A stretch of DNA of 38,318 nucleotides from Candidatus Amesbacteria bacterium GW2011_GWB1_47_19 (GTDB lineage Bacteria > Patescibacteriota > Microgenomatia > CAZETR01 > Amesbacteraceae): positions 196,125-234,442 of the forward strand of contig LCNZ01000006.1 of the NCBI GenBank assembly GCA_001002325.1, in the 5' to 3' direction. Shown piece after piece: positions 7,874 to 16,631 of this stretch (the first letter of the stretch is position 1; each line of letters opens with the position of its first letter). Under the pieces are notes generated by a model. That model was not told where the DNA came from. It was given only the letters and a program-made list of their open reading frames with translations, and did not search any database. The position numbers and the translations under genes are program-made.

Positions 7874-8074
7874 ATGACGACTACGATAATTATAAAGGGG
7901 CTGCATTGCCCAGCGTGCAAAAAACTGACGGAAAAAAGAATCGGTTCAATCCCGGGGGTGACTTCGGTGGATGCAGATCCGGACTCCGGAAATACCAGAA
8001 TTACCTCTATTTCTGAGATTCCGGTTGTCCAAGTAAGGGCAGCGTTATCCGGGACACCGTATTCAGTTTCCTGA
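7874..8074 (+). CDS. copZ: CopZ-like copper chaperone (HMA domain)
   Basis: This 66-residue protein is a single HMA (ferredoxin-like) domain with the copper-binding GLHCPAC motif near residues 9-15 and the conserved IPGV turn. Such proteins carry Cu(I) in the cytoplasm and hand it to a P-type ATPase. The ATG at 7874 is chosen because the domain starts there and the upstream gene ends at 7872; a longer in-frame reading would run into the previous gene. The copA gene starts 8 nt after its stop, so the chaperone and ATPase are almost certainly one operon. Confidence 0.88.
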   Translation: MTTTIIIKGLHCPACKKLTEKRIGSIPGVTSVDADPDSGNTRITSISEIPVVQVRAALSGTPYSVS

Positions 8075-8082
8075 TTAGCAGA

Positions 8083-10854
8083 ATGAACAAATTATTAAAT
8101 TTTCAAGTCTCGGGAATGCACTGCCAGTCCTGTGAGTTATTGATCAGAGAGGAGTTATCCACGGTCGCGGGAATAAAAGATATTTCAATAGATCATAAAA
8201 CAGGAAGGGGGTCCGTAATGCTTGCCGGCAAGCAGGTTAAGCCGGGTCTGATTCTCGATGCCGTTAAAAAAGCCGGATATTCCGCAGTTATACATGATGA
8301 TTACGTTTCTGCCAATGATATTTTGCTTACGACGACTGACAAAACTTTTCCGATCCCATCTTTTACTTTACCGCCTGAAATACAGTTGGAGGGTAAAATC
8401 AGCCGTGATGCTGACGGACAATTTTCTGTCAAAGGCAAACTTATTTTTTCGGCGTCTTCCGCGAATGGTGAGGTTTCCATGACCCCTGCTGTCTCTGTCG
8501 TGAACGACCGGGCAAATTTGGTGATTTCGGGGATGCACTGCAGTTCCTGTGCCGGCCTGATCGAGCGTCAGCTGAAAAAAGTCCCCGGGGTGAGCGCGGC
8601 TAACGTAAATTTTGCCGCGGAAAAAGCTACGATAACTTATAATCCGTCCCAAGCCGGGGTTGAGGATCTAATCAAGGCCGTGGGTAAAGCGGGGTATAAA
8701 GGAGTACAGGAATCTGCTGAAAACGCCATCTCCCAGCAGGACCGTCAACGGTCAGAAATAAATCACCAGTTACGCAAATTCATTTTCAGCTTTTTGTTGT
8801 CCTCCCCCATGATCTACTTTATGTTCATGGACTTTTTCCCCGGCCTTCCGGGAACCACCGTCCTCCTGCCCGTTGTCGGAATTATTTCTTTGGTTTTGGC
8901 GACACCGGTTCAAATTTTTATCGGTGCCGGGTTTTACAAAGGCATGATATCCGCCCTGAAGATGAAAACTTTTAATATGGACAGCCTGATTGCCATCGGT
9001 ACTTCAGTGGCTTTCGGGTACAGCCTGGTGAATTTTATCAATCATTTCCTGAGATACGGCACTATCTACGGTCTGGGCGGGGTAAAGATCCCCGAGTTGT
9101 ACTTTGAAACCGCCGCTTTTTTGATCACATTCGTTATTTTGGGTAAATTTCTGGAGGCCAAAGCCAAAGGCCGCACTTCCGAGGCGATTAAAAAACTCAT
9201 GGGATTGCAGGCCAAAACCGCCCGGGTAGTCAGAAACGGACAAACTCTGGATATCCCCATAGAACAGGTGGGTAAAGATGAGATTCTGGTGGTCAGACCC
9301 GGTGAGAAAATTCCGGTGGACGGCGTAATTATCACAGGTGTGTCTGCAGTGGATGAGTCCATGATTACCGGCGAAAGCCTGCCTGTCGAAAAAAATCCCG
9401 AAGACTTTGTCATAGGCGGTACCATAAACAAAACCGGCAGCTTTGAGTTTAAAGCGACCCGGGTGGGCGCGGAAACTACTCTCTCCCAAATTATCCGGCT
9501 GGTGGAAGATGCCCAGGGGTCAAAAGCCCCCATCCAGGCTGTTGCCGACCGGATTTCCGCCTGGTTTGTCCCGGCAGTTATTATTGTGGCCATAGCCACG
9601 TTTGGCGTGTGGTACTTTCTGCTGGGGGCAACGCTCTCTTTTGCCTTAATGGCGTTCACCGCCGTGATTGTGATTGCCTGCCCCTGTGCCCTGGGACTGG
9701 CTACACCGACGGCCATTATGGTGGGTACCGGCAAAGGCGCCGAGCACGGGATTTTGATCAAAGGCGGGGAACCTCTGGAAAGCGCCTGCCATATCAAAGC
9801 AATTGTATTTGATAAGACCGGAACGATCACCAAGGGTAAGCCCGAAGTTACGGATGTCGAAGACCTCGGCGAGCTGGATCCGGACGAAGTGTTAGCCATT
9901 TCCGCAAGTCTGGAAAAATTATCCGAGCATCCCCTGGCAGAAGCTATCGTTAACCATGCAAGCGAGCAAGGCCTGCCCGCAGAAGGGAGAGTCGAAGCAT
10001 TTTCGGCAATCCCGGGACACGGGGTCGAAGGAAAAATTGACGATGAGACATATTACTTTGGTAACCGCAAGCTGATTACGGAGGCGGCAGGTCTGGATGT
10101 GAGTAAATACGAACGCAAGATAGTCCGGCTCGAAGAGCAGGGGAAAACCGTCATGATCCTGGCAACAAAAACAAAAATACTCGGACTGATCGGAGTCGCC
10201 GATACCGTTAAAGACACTTCTAAAGAGGCGGTGGAGAAACTGATGAAGGCGGGAATCGAGGTCTGGATGATTACCGGTGACAATATCCGGACGGCCAAAG
10301 CCATCGCTGTGCAAGTGGGGATTACCAATGTGCTGGCTGAAGTTTTGCCCCAGGATAAAGCCCTGGAGGTGAAAAAACTGCAGGACAAGGGTTGGAAAGT
10401 GGCGATGGTGGGTGACGGCATTAATGATGCTCCGGCTCTGGCCCAGGCGGATCTGGGGATTGCCATGGGAAGCGGTACCGACGTGGCCATGGAAACCGGC
10501 GGGATAGTCATTATCAAAAACGACCTGCGGGATGTGGTCAACGCCATCAATTTGTCCAAATCTACCATGAGCAAAATCCGGCAGAATATGTTTTTTGCTC
10601 TGTTTTATAACGTGATCGGCATTCCCGTGGCCGCCCGGGTATTTGCTTTTGCGGGGCTGGTCCTGAAGCCGGAATTGGCAGGACTGGCTATGGCTCTCAG
10701 CTCGATTTCCGTCGTCGGTAATTCCCTGCTACTGCGCGGTTTTGTCCCCGGCAAAAGAAATTACGCCTCCGCCCTGGCCCCATGGGTAATGGCTGTCGCA
10801 TTTACCTTTATGTTTTTTGAATTCGCCCGCTTTAGTTCCGGAATGGCCAGATGA
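8083..10854 (+). CDS. copA: Cu(I)-translocating P1B-type ATPase CopA
   Basis: The product has 923 residues, longer than typical CopA because of two N-terminal HMA domains separated by about 75 residues. HMA1 carries GMHCQSC (11-17) and HMA2 carries GMHCSSC (about 150-156). The ATPase core follows: the TGES actuator loop, the CPC metal site at 533-535 in [14 protein letters not shown], the DKTGT phosphorylation motif with Asp577, the HP motif in SEHPLAEAI, and [14 protein letters not shown]. This is the P1B-1 signature for Cu(I)/Ag(I) export. The stop overlaps a tiny His/Met membrane peptide gene. The 75-residue spacer between the HMA domains has no domain that I recognise. Confidence 0.96.
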   Translation: MNKLLNFQVSGMHCQSCELLIREELSTVAGIKDISIDHKTGRGSVMLAGKQVKPGLILDAVKKAGYSAVIHDDYVSANDILLTTTDKTFPIPSFTLPPEIQLEGKISRDADGQFSVKGKLIFSASSANGEVSMTPAVSVVNDRANLVISGMHCSSCAGLIERQLKKVPGVSAANVNFAAEKATITYNPSQAGVEDLIKAVGKAGYKGVQESAENAISQQDRQRSEINHQLRKFIFSFLLSSPMIYFMFMDFFPGLPGTTVLLPVVGIISLVLATPVQIFIGAGFYKGMISALKMKTFNMDSLIAIGTSVAFGYSLVNFINHFLRYGTIYGLGGVKIPELYFETAAFLITFVILGKFLEAKAKGRTSEAIKKLMGLQAKTARVVRNGQTLDIPIEQVGKDEILVVRPGEKIPVDGVIITGVSAVDESMITGESLPVEKNPEDFVIGGTINKTGSFEFKATRVGAETTLSQIIRLVEDAQGSKAPIQAVADRISAWFVPAVIIVAIATFGVWYFLLGATLSFALMAFTAVIVIACPCALGLATPTAIMVGTGKGAEHGILIKGGEPLESACHIKAIVFDKTGTITKGKPEVTDVEDLGELDPDEVLAISASLEKLSEHPLAEAIVNHASEQGLPAEGRVEAFSAIPGHGVEGKIDDETYYFGNRKLITEAAGLDVSKYERKIVRLEEQGKTVMILATKTKILGLIGVADTVKDTSKEAVEKLMKAGIEVWMITGDNIRTAKAIAVQVGITNVLAEVLPQDKALEVKKLQDKGWKVAMVGDGINDAPALAQADLGIAMGSGTDVAMETGGIVIIKNDLRDVVNAINLSKSTMSKIRQNMFFALFYNVIGIPVAARVFAFAGLVLKPELAGLAMALSSISVVGNSLLLRGFVPGKRNYASALAPWVMAVAFTFMFFEFARFSSGMAR

Positions 10855-10967
10855 AAAATATTTTTCTATACCTATTGCCATTTTTATGCATCATCATGCA
10901 TTTAGTCATGATGAGAGGGCACGGATCAGGGCATGATCACGAAGACAAGATGAGGAAAAAGAATTAA
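10851..10967 (+). CDS. Small His/Met-rich single-pass membrane protein
   Basis: This 38-codon reading frame starts inside the copA stop (ATGA overlap) and ends 9 nt before the next ATPase. It has an N-terminal hydrophobic helix (about residues 4-21, with Cys, two His and several Met) followed by a His/Asp-rich tail, [10 protein letters not shown], and a basic end. This layout resembles the small DUF2933-type proteins with HGHG tails seen beside copper ATPases. The likely role is as an accessory peptide binding copper at the membrane or modulating an ATPase. The evidence is position, coupling and composition; no homology search was possible. Confidence 0.65.
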   Translation: MKNIFLYLLPFLCIIMHLVMMRGHGSGHDHEDKMRKKN

Positions 10968-10976
10968 AGTTGGAGT

Positions 10977-13145
10977 ATGTATACCTGTCCGATGCACTCC
11001 GAGATTACGAAGGATAATCCCGGTATATGCCCCGAGTGCGGAATGACTTTGATCAAATCCGCGGTTCAAGGACATCGAGGCCACACTTTTTGGGAAAAAT
11101 TCAGAATGGGAATGACGATGACAATGGGGATGGACCACTCCGGTATGGCGGGAAGTGAAATGGCGAAATTGATGGAAGAGGATATCAGAAACAAATTTTT
11201 TGTCTCCCTAATGCTGACCCTGCCCATTGTCGCCTATTCACCTATGGGCATGTCTCTTTTGGGTTTCAGATTGCCGACGCCAATCCCTGAAAGTTGGCTG
11301 ATGCTGGTATTAACCACCCCGGTCTTTTTTTATTGCGGCTGGATATTTTTGTATTCCTCATATTTTGCCCTAAAAAATAAGACCCTGAACATGTCGGTAC
11401 TGATAGCAGTAGGAATCACCGCTTCGTATCTTTTCAGCATAGTACTTATATTCCTCGGGAGTAGTGATTCCTTTTATGAAGCCGCGGCCATGCTGATTAC
11501 CTTCGTGCTTTTCGGCCACTGGATGGAGATGAGATCCAGGAGAGGCACAACGGACGCCCTGAAAGCTTTATTCAATCTGGTCCCCCCGCAGGCGAGAGTG
11601 GAAAAGGACGGACGGGAAGTTCTTACCCCCACATCGGAGGTGCGAATCGGTGATGTCATCATCCTCAAACCGGGGGATAAAGTCCCGGTCGACGGAAAAA
11701 TCATTGAGGGAGAAACAGCGATTGATGAATCTTTGGTTACCGGAGAATCAATTCCGGTTACTAAAAAAGTCGGAGACGGTGTGGTCGGCGGGTCAATAAA
11801 CCAAACAGGTACCGTGAAGTTTGAAGCGACTAAAGTGGGCAGTGACACTGTTTTGGCTCAGATTGTAAAACTTGTCGAAACCGCCCAAAATTCCAAAGCC
11901 CCGGGCCAAAGGCTGGCAGATAAAGCGGCACAGTATTTAGTCATTCTGGCGGTTGGGGCCGGATTACTTACCTTTGTTATTTGGTATTTCGGAACAAGCG
12001 CCGGGCTAGTCGCAGCATTAACCTTTGCCGTATCAGCTATAGTCATTGCGTGTCCGGATGCTTTGGGATTGGCTACACCCACAGCTGTAGCGGTAGGCAC
12101 CGGATTGGGAGCCAAGCATAATATACTGATAAAGAACGCCGCTACTCTGGAGCAGACATCAAAAATTACGACTGTGGTTTTGGACAAAACCGGAACCCTG
12201 ACATCCGGTAAACCGGTAATTACCGACGTAATTGCCGCCCCCGGTTTCACAGCCGGTGAGGTGATTAGTTTTGATGCCGCTGTCGAGGCCAAATCCGGCC
12301 ACCCGCTAAGTGCCGCGGTCATCGCCGAAGCCGGGAAACGACGCATTTCACTGAACCGGAAAGTCGAAGGTTTTCAATCGTTATCCGGATCGGGTGTGGA
12401 GGCGACAGTGGACGGCAAGGCTGTGGTTATCGGAACGGTGAAATTGATGCGGGACAGGAAAGTTGATCTGGCTTCGGTGGCTTCCCATATAGAGAACTTA
12501 TTAAGCCAGGGAAAGACCATTATGATTTTGGCAGTAGAGGGGAAAGTGGCCGGGATTGCGGCGGCACAGGATCCGATTAAGCCCACGGCAAAATATGCCG
12601 TCGACAGAATGAAAGAATTGGGTTTGGAAGTAGCGATGATCACCGGAGACAACCAGAAAACAGCCGAAGCTATCGGCAGGAATTTGGGTATTGAAAGAAT
12701 ATTTGCGGACGTGCATCCGGAAGACAAGGAAAAATATGTCAGGAAAATGCAATCTGAAGGCAAGTTTGTGGCGATGGTGGGTGACGGGGTAAATGACGCT
12801 CCCGCCCTGGCGGCGGCAAACATCGGTATTGCCATCGGTGCCGGTACAGACGTGGCCATCGAAACTGCCAATATAGTTCTCATGAAATCGGACCCGGCAG
12901 ATGTGTTGAGAGCGATCAGATTGTCCAAGGCAACAGTCCGGAAAATGAAGGAAAATCTGGTTTGGGCAAGTGTCTATAATGTACTGGCTATACCGGTTGC
13001 TGCCGGAGTTCTCTATCCGAATTTTGGTATTTTACTGCGGCCGGAAATCTCTGCCCTTTTAATGTCCGCTTCCTCGATAATCGTGGCTGTAAACGCCGTA
13101 CTACTAAAACGATCGGAAAAATATCTGATATCGGGAGAAAGCTAG
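10977..13145 (+). CDS. Heavy-metal P1B-type ATPase with HMBD N-terminus and CPD motif
   Basis: The product has 722 residues. The N-terminus is a short heavy-metal-binding domain (YTCPMH, CPECGM, residues 2-24) instead of HMA. A Met/His-rich linker (MGMTMTMGMDHSGM) follows. The P-type core has TGES, DKTGT with Asp403, a GHP motif, and GDGVNDAPALAAA. The membrane metal site reads [14 protein letters not shown], so the usual CPC is C359-P360-D361. That matches neither CPC (Cu(I), P1B-1) nor CPH (CopB, P1B-3). Substrate is therefore uncertain, although the Met/His linker and neighbours argue for copper or silver. The start has a good Shine-Dalgarno sequence (TTGGAG), unlike many genes here. Confidence 0.93.
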   Translation: MYTCPMHSEITKDNPGICPECGMTLIKSAVQGHRGHTFWEKFRMGMTMTMGMDHSGMAGSEMAKLMEEDIRNKFFVSLMLTLPIVAYSPMGMSLLGFRLPTPIPESWLMLVLTTPVFFYCGWIFLYSSYFALKNKTLNMSVLIAVGITASYLFSIVLIFLGSSDSFYEAAAMLITFVLFGHWMEMRSRRGTTDALKALFNLVPPQARVEKDGREVLTPTSEVRIGDVIILKPGDKVPVDGKIIEGETAIDESLVTGESIPVTKKVGDGVVGGSINQTGTVKFEATKVGSDTVLAQIVKLVETAQNSKAPGQRLADKAAQYLVILAVGAGLLTFVIWYFGTSAGLVAALTFAVSAIVIACPDALGLATPTAVAVGTGLGAKHNILIKNAATLEQTSKITTVVLDKTGTLTSGKPVITDVIAAPGFTAGEVISFDAAVEAKSGHPLSAAVIAEAGKRRISLNRKVEGFQSLSGSGVEATVDGKAVVIGTVKLMRDRKVDLASVASHIENLLSQGKTIMILAVEGKVAGIAAAQDPIKPTAKYAVDRMKELGLEVAMITGDNQKTAEAIGRNLGIERIFADVHPEDKEKYVRKMQSEGKFVAMVGDGVNDAPALAAANIGIAIGAGTDVAIETANIVLMKSDPADVLRAIRLSKATVRKMKENLVWASVYNVLAIPVAAGVLYPNFGILLRPEISALLMSASSIIVAVNAVLLKRSEKYLISGES

Positions 13146-13239
13146 CAGGGTTTCGAAGGACAACCGGCGGAGCAAGCAAGGCTATCCGGGTATTGCAGTA
13201 TGACGAACCTGGATATGAATTTGGATATAGACAATAATA

Positions 13240-13263
13240 TATCTAATGTATATATATTAGATA
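13240..13263. promoter_or_regulatory. Palindromic operator of the toxin-antitoxin locus
   Basis: Perfect 8-bp arms TATCTAAT and ATTAGATA are separated by 8 bp and end one base before the antitoxin ATG. A -10-like TATATT at 13253-13258, 6 nt before the ATG, lies inside the palindrome. This is what autorepression by a RelB-like antitoxin would need; binding itself is inferred. Confidence 0.6.
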
Positions 13264-13264
13264 C

Positions 13265-13546
13265 ATGAATACTGCGATTGTGATAACTAAGACTGACCCA
13301 GCTATTAAAGAAGAAGCCCAGAAAATTGCTAAGAAACTAGGTATTAGCCTGAGTTCTCTGGTGAATGCATATTTAAAACAAATCGTCAGAACCAGAAGAG
13401 TGGAGTTTAGTCTGGATGAAGAGCCAAGCGCGTATTTGGTCAAAACCATTAAGCAAGCCGAGGAAAATTATCGCAGAGATAAAACTTCACCCGCGTTTAG
13501 CAACGCCAAAGATGCAGCAAAGTATTTGGATAAGATGGGGATATGA
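13265..13546 (+). CDS. RelB/DinJ-family antitoxin
   Basis: This 93-residue protein starts with a ribbon-helix-helix region (about 1-50: a short beta strand, then helices with KKLGISLSSLVNAYLKQIV), as in RelB/DinJ antitoxins. A flexible, charged C-terminal half, expected to wrap the toxin, contains EEPSAYLVKTIKQAEENY. The stop overlaps the toxin start by 4 bp (ATGA). A palindromic operator sits at the start codon. It would neutralise a RelE/YafQ-type mRNA interferase, but the adjacent toxin gene is frameshifted, so the antitoxin may be a relic or act on another toxin. Confidence 0.85.
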   Translation: MNTAIVITKTDPAIKEEAQKIAKKLGISLSSLVNAYLKQIVRTRRVEFSLDEEPSAYLVKTIKQAEENYRRDKTSPAFSNAKDAAKYLDKMGI

Positions 13547-13813
13547 TTATTCGGTACGATTCCGACTTGTTGAAAAGAATAAAGAAAATTAGGGTAAACA
13601 TTCGCAAGAACTTTATAAAAACCGTGATTGTTTTTTACTGATAATCCCCATAACTCCCGACTGAATAACCATTCATTAAAAGGTAAATGGAAGGGGTACC
13701 GCAGTATTAATGTCACGAGCGATTGGCGGGCTATTTATACGGAAAAACGCGAAGGAAAGGATACGATTGCGTATTTTGTGGCTATCGGTACTCACGAGCA
13801 GCTTTATAAATAA
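13543..13813 (+). pseudogene. RelE/YafQ-type toxin, frameshifted
   Basis: The reading frame from the ATG at 13543 gives about 32 residues (MIIRYDSDLLKRIKK...) and then meets TGA. The family's C-terminal half continues one frame over, from about 13628, with LNNHSLKGKWKGYRSINV, SDWRAIYTE and a final THEQLY. That is the signature end of RelE/YafQ mRNA interferases. The break falls at a run of six T; removing one T restores a continuous protein of about 89 residues (...TVIVFTDNPHNSR...). So this is an inactivating insertion, phase variation, a programmed frameshift, or an assembly error. The antitoxin upstream is intact. Confidence 0.8.
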
Positions 13814-13852
13814 TAGCGGGGGTTGGGGGTGGATAAGGAAGATTTTCTAAAA

Positions 13853-14188
13853 CTATTTACTGCGGCGGGATTTGCGGATGTCTTCCAGAATTTCCTTTTT
13901 TACCTTGACAGCATGGGTGGTGATCTGGGATTCGATATCGATACTGATATGAGTTTTGAGATAATCCAGTAGTTTCCGGTCGTGAGGAGTTTTGATAAAC
14001 AGATTCATAAATTCCGGGTGTTTGTCTTTGGGTAAATGATTGAGTATCACGTTCAGGATATGATGATGGAGATGGGAATCGACCAGGCGAACCAATTCCT
14101 CTTTTTCCAGCGGATCCAGAGAAAAGGCATCGAGGGCGGTAATGACGTCCTCGCGGATAACAAGATGATCGTAAAAAATTTTTAACAT
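13853..14188 (-). CDS. Small helical hypothetical protein
   Basis: The product has 111 residues, is all-helical and highly charged, and has no membrane segment. Recognisable features are a His cluster (DSHLHHHILNVIL) near the middle and a Lys-rich C-terminus (KKEILEDIRKSRRSK). I do not recognise a characterised family, though the style is common in CPR genomes. TATAAA followed by 6 nt precedes the ATG, predicting a leaderless transcript. Confidence 0.65.
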   Translation of the reverse strand: MLKIFYDHLVIREDVITALDAFSLDPLEKEELVRLVDSHLHHHILNVILNHLPKDKHPEFMNLFIKTPHDRKLLDYLKTHISIDIESQITTHAVKVKKEILEDIRKSRRSK

Positions 14189-14271
14189 AAAAATTTTATA
14201 TATCTGTCCCGCTGCGCGGGAAGTATATTCCTTCGGTGCTGACGCGCCTGCGGAATTGGCTATAGAATATT

Positions 14272-15192
14272 TTACTCATGTAAGGGTAGGGCTTTTTCTA
14301 AATTGTACTCCAGCGGACCCAGCGGAATCTGATTTTGGGGATCGTCGACGAAAAACATCAGTACCGGACCCCGCTGGGCTCCGTCCAGGCGACGTAAGTA
14401 GGCCATAACTTCGGGGGAACCTCCAAAGTGTTTGCCGGTAAAGGCCGCGGGGCCGGAATCGGCAACGGCGGCAACTATAGCTTTGCCGTTTTCGGGGTTG
14501 AGTACCAACATCTTGCGGTATTTATACCAGTCACGAAGATAGGCCAGGCGGGTGTTCCAATCCGGCAAATACAATGTCTGGACAGCCACGTAGTATTTTT
14601 CAGTCTGTTCCAGCAGGGGAGTGAGATCTCCTCTCGAGTTAGCGAAATATCCCCAGGCTCCCCTACCGGGGGTAATTCCTGCCCGGATATAATCCTGATG
14701 CTGGGAAGCCGTATCCCCAGGGAAACGGGGTAAATGCTGTTCTGCACCGATAATGCCATAGCTGCGATTCAGACGGTTGCTTTCCAATTCGGCTGAAGCA
14801 TGAATTCCGAGGTGATCGTGCAGAATCCTGCTGATCTCTTCTTCCTGTGCCGGAGTCAAGACACCTGCTTCGGGACTGATAACCGAAGCGAGGCTGTCAA
14901 CCAGGGAGTGATGCAGATCCATGGGAGTCATAAACGTTGACTGGGATGCAGAAGGCAGGGAGGCCAGGATGGGGAGTGAATTGGTAGGTGTCAAGAAAAG
15001 AGCGGAGGCCGTAGCTCCGGCTGCCAGGAGGCGGGAAGCATGATCACGAATACCTCCTGGTCTGATTCCGGCAGATTCCAGCAGAGCGACAGCCGGGGAG
15101 TGGTGGGCTTTGAGTAGTAATTCCGACTGGATATTTTTCAGTTTCAGGCGGGAACGCAGAGAATCGGTATTGAGCAGATTACGACGTTTCAT
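14272..15192 (-). CDS. Hypothetical protein with possible double-psi beta-barrel-like C-terminal domain
   Basis: The product has 306 residues. A basic N-terminus precedes a moderately hydrophobic stretch (LLAAGATASALFLTPTNSLP, about 51-70) that may be a membrane anchor or an unusual signal. The C-terminal third, with LVLNPENGKAIVAAVADSGP and then FGGSPEVMAYL, resembles double-psi beta-barrel/RlpA-like wall-associated proteins, where NPxNGKAVV and DxGP motifs recur. Function is unknown; a cell-envelope role is inferred. One copy of the palindromic repeat family lies between its start and the end of gltX, and TATTAA just upstream of the ATG may be its -10 box. Confidence 0.6.
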   Translation of the reverse strand: MKRRNLLNTDSLRSRLKLKNIQSELLLKAHHSPAVALLESAGIRPGGIRDHASRLLAAGATASALFLTPTNSLPILASLPSASQSTFMTPMDLHHSLVDSLASVISPEAGVLTPAQEEEISRILHDHLGIHASAELESNRLNRSYGIIGAEQHLPRFPGDTASQHQDYIRAGITPGRGAWGYFANSRGDLTPLLEQTEKYYVAVQTLYLPDWNTRLAYLRDWYKYRKMLVLNPENGKAIVAAVADSGPAAFTGKHFGGSPEVMAYLRRLDGAQRGPVLMFFVDDPQNQIPLGPLEYNLEKALPLHE

Positions 15193-15202
15193 ATATTTAA
15201 TA

Positions 15203-15240
15203 CCTCACCCCAAGCCTCTCTCCTAATTTAGGAGAGGGGA
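15203..15240. repeat. Palindromic repeat element, copy 1
   Basis: It begins CCTCACCCC and has the hairpin CTCTCCTAA/TTTAGGAGAG. It lies between the end of gltX and the start of the next gene and could act as a terminator-like hairpin. Confidence 0.75.
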
Positions 15241-15241
15241 A

Positions 15242-16588
15242 TTATAGGGAGAGGTGTTCCATTGCATTATTGATTCTTCTTAGAGTTTCTTCTTTACCCA
15301 GAACCAGCATGGTTTCGGTAAGAGGCGGGGTATGTCTGCTGCCGCATATGGCGATCCGCAAAGACATGAAGAAATCCCCTACTTTCCAGCCTTTTTGATT
15401 AATTAATGTCATTAAATTGCTTTCGATTTCCTGTTTGTTCCATGCAGATGAGGTCAGTAATCCAAGTCCAAGTTCAAGATGTTTTCCGGATCCGGCCGGA
15501 TCCGTCCAGAGATCCCGGGTATAAGCGGGGGGGGTAAAAAAGAAACCGGTAAGAGCGGAAAAATCAGATAGCTTGACCAGTCGGTCTTTGACCAGCGGAA
15601 TTATTTGCAACAACTTTTCGTCGAGAGCATCTTCTTTCACGTATTGTTTCACGAGGTGGATAAGTTCTGTATCCATTTTTTTACGAATATAATGTCCGTT
15701 TAACCAGTTGAGCTTGTTTTCGGTAAACAGCGGGTTGGCTTTTTGGAATCCGGAAGGGTCGAAAGCAGCGACAAATTCCTCTAAAGTGAACAATTCCCGG
15801 TTGTCCTTGGGAGCCCACCCCAGAAGGATTACAAAATTTAATAGTGCACCGGGTAAATATCCCTCCTGCAAATAAGTTTCGCAAAATACTGAATCCCGAC
15901 GTTTGGAAAGTTTCCCGCCTTTGGGTGATTGGATATCGGTCAAGTGACCTATTTCAGGCCGGGTACCGCCAATAAAATCCAACACCAGAAGATGAATGGG
16001 GGTGCTGGGCATCCAGTCGTGGCCACGGAGAATGTGGCTGATGTTCATTTGAACGTCGTCGGTCATGGCAGCCAAGTGATATGTAGGAAAGCCGTCACTT
16101 TTTAAAAGTGTGGCGTCATAAACGGTATTGGTATTCCAGACAACATCTTTGGCCAGGACAAAATCCCTATAGGAAATTTTTTGATCGTCAGGAACCTTTA
16201 GTTTTATAGCGCCGGAAGCTAAATTTTTGTTCCTACACGGGTCCCTGAGTACTTGAGAAAAACCTTCCTTTTTCGCATTCCTGGCCGGGCATTGGCAATA
16301 GAAAGCATGATGATCTGCAACCAACTTTTCGGCAACTTGCTGATATACACCAGCATTTTTTCTTTCTGACTGAATATAAAACTCGTCCCATTTGAGGCCA
16401 AAAGCGGTAAGAATATTTTTGATATCGTCTATACCATTGGGGTCGTAACGCTTTTGGTCTGTATCCTCGATACGCAAAACAAACCGGCCGTTATTATGTT
16501 TGGCTAATGCGAAAGCATAGACGGCAGTACGCAGGTTACCGACATGCATAAGACCTGTGGGGGAGGGGGCAAAGCGGGTGCGGACCAT
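15242..16588 (-). CDS. gltX: Glutamyl-tRNA synthetase
   Basis: This 448-residue class I synthetase charges tRNA-Glu with glutamate. The HIGH signature appears as HVGN in FAPSPTGLMHVGNLRTAVY, and the KMSKS loop as KLSKR in GGKLSKRRDS. Also present are the RIEDTD segment and RGHDWMPSTPIHLLVLDFIG. The insert after SERKNAGVYQQVAEKL has Cys residues (FYCQCPARN...RDPC) like the zinc-binding region of some GluRS. The ATG at 16588 is preferred to a TTG 9 nt upstream because the family starts M-V-R-T-R-F-A-P-S-P-T-G. Whether it is discriminating or also charges tRNA-Gln cannot be told here. Confidence 0.96.
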   Translation of the reverse strand: MVRTRFAPSPTGLMHVGNLRTAVYAFALAKHNNGRFVLRIEDTDQKRYDPNGIDDIKNILTAFGLKWDEFYIQSERKNAGVYQQVAEKLVADHHAFYCQCPARNAKKEGFSQVLRDPCRNKNLASGAIKLKVPDDQKISYRDFVLAKDVVWNTNTVYDATLLKSDGFPTYHLAAMTDDVQMNISHILRGHDWMPSTPIHLLVLDFIGGTRPEIGHLTDIQSPKGGKLSKRRDSVFCETYLQEGYLPGALLNFVILLGWAPKDNRELFTLEEFVAAFDPSGFQKANPLFTENKLNWLNGHYIRKKMDTELIHLVKQYVKEDALDEKLLQIIPLVKDRLVKLSDFSALTGFFFTPPAYTRDLWTDPAGSGKHLELGLGLLTSSAWNKQEIESNLMTLINQKGWKVGDFFMSLRIAICGSRHTPPLTETMLVLGKEETLRRINNAMEHLSL

Positions 16589-16618
16589 ATAATACAAATT
16601 TTATCACGGCTCACGTTG

Positions 16619-16624
16619 TATAAT
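16619..16624 (+). promoter_or_regulatory. -10 box, leaderless promoter
   Basis: A perfect TATAAT lies 7 nt before the ATG at 16632. It sits within the 43-bp gap between two divergent start codons. On the other strand, TAAAAT lies 9 nt before the gltX ATG. Confidence 0.55.
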
Positions 16625-16631
16625 TTGACAT

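Noticed and set aside
9066-9899. Long open frame (277 codons) on the minus strand within copA
   Set aside because: It is antisense to well-conserved ATPase motifs, has a low-complexity Ser/Thr/Ala/Pro composition, and no ribosome site. It is a shadow of the codon pattern of copA.
12374-12928. 184-codon minus-strand frame opposite the second ATPase
   Set aside because: Antisense shadow of the ATPase phosphorylation and hinge region.
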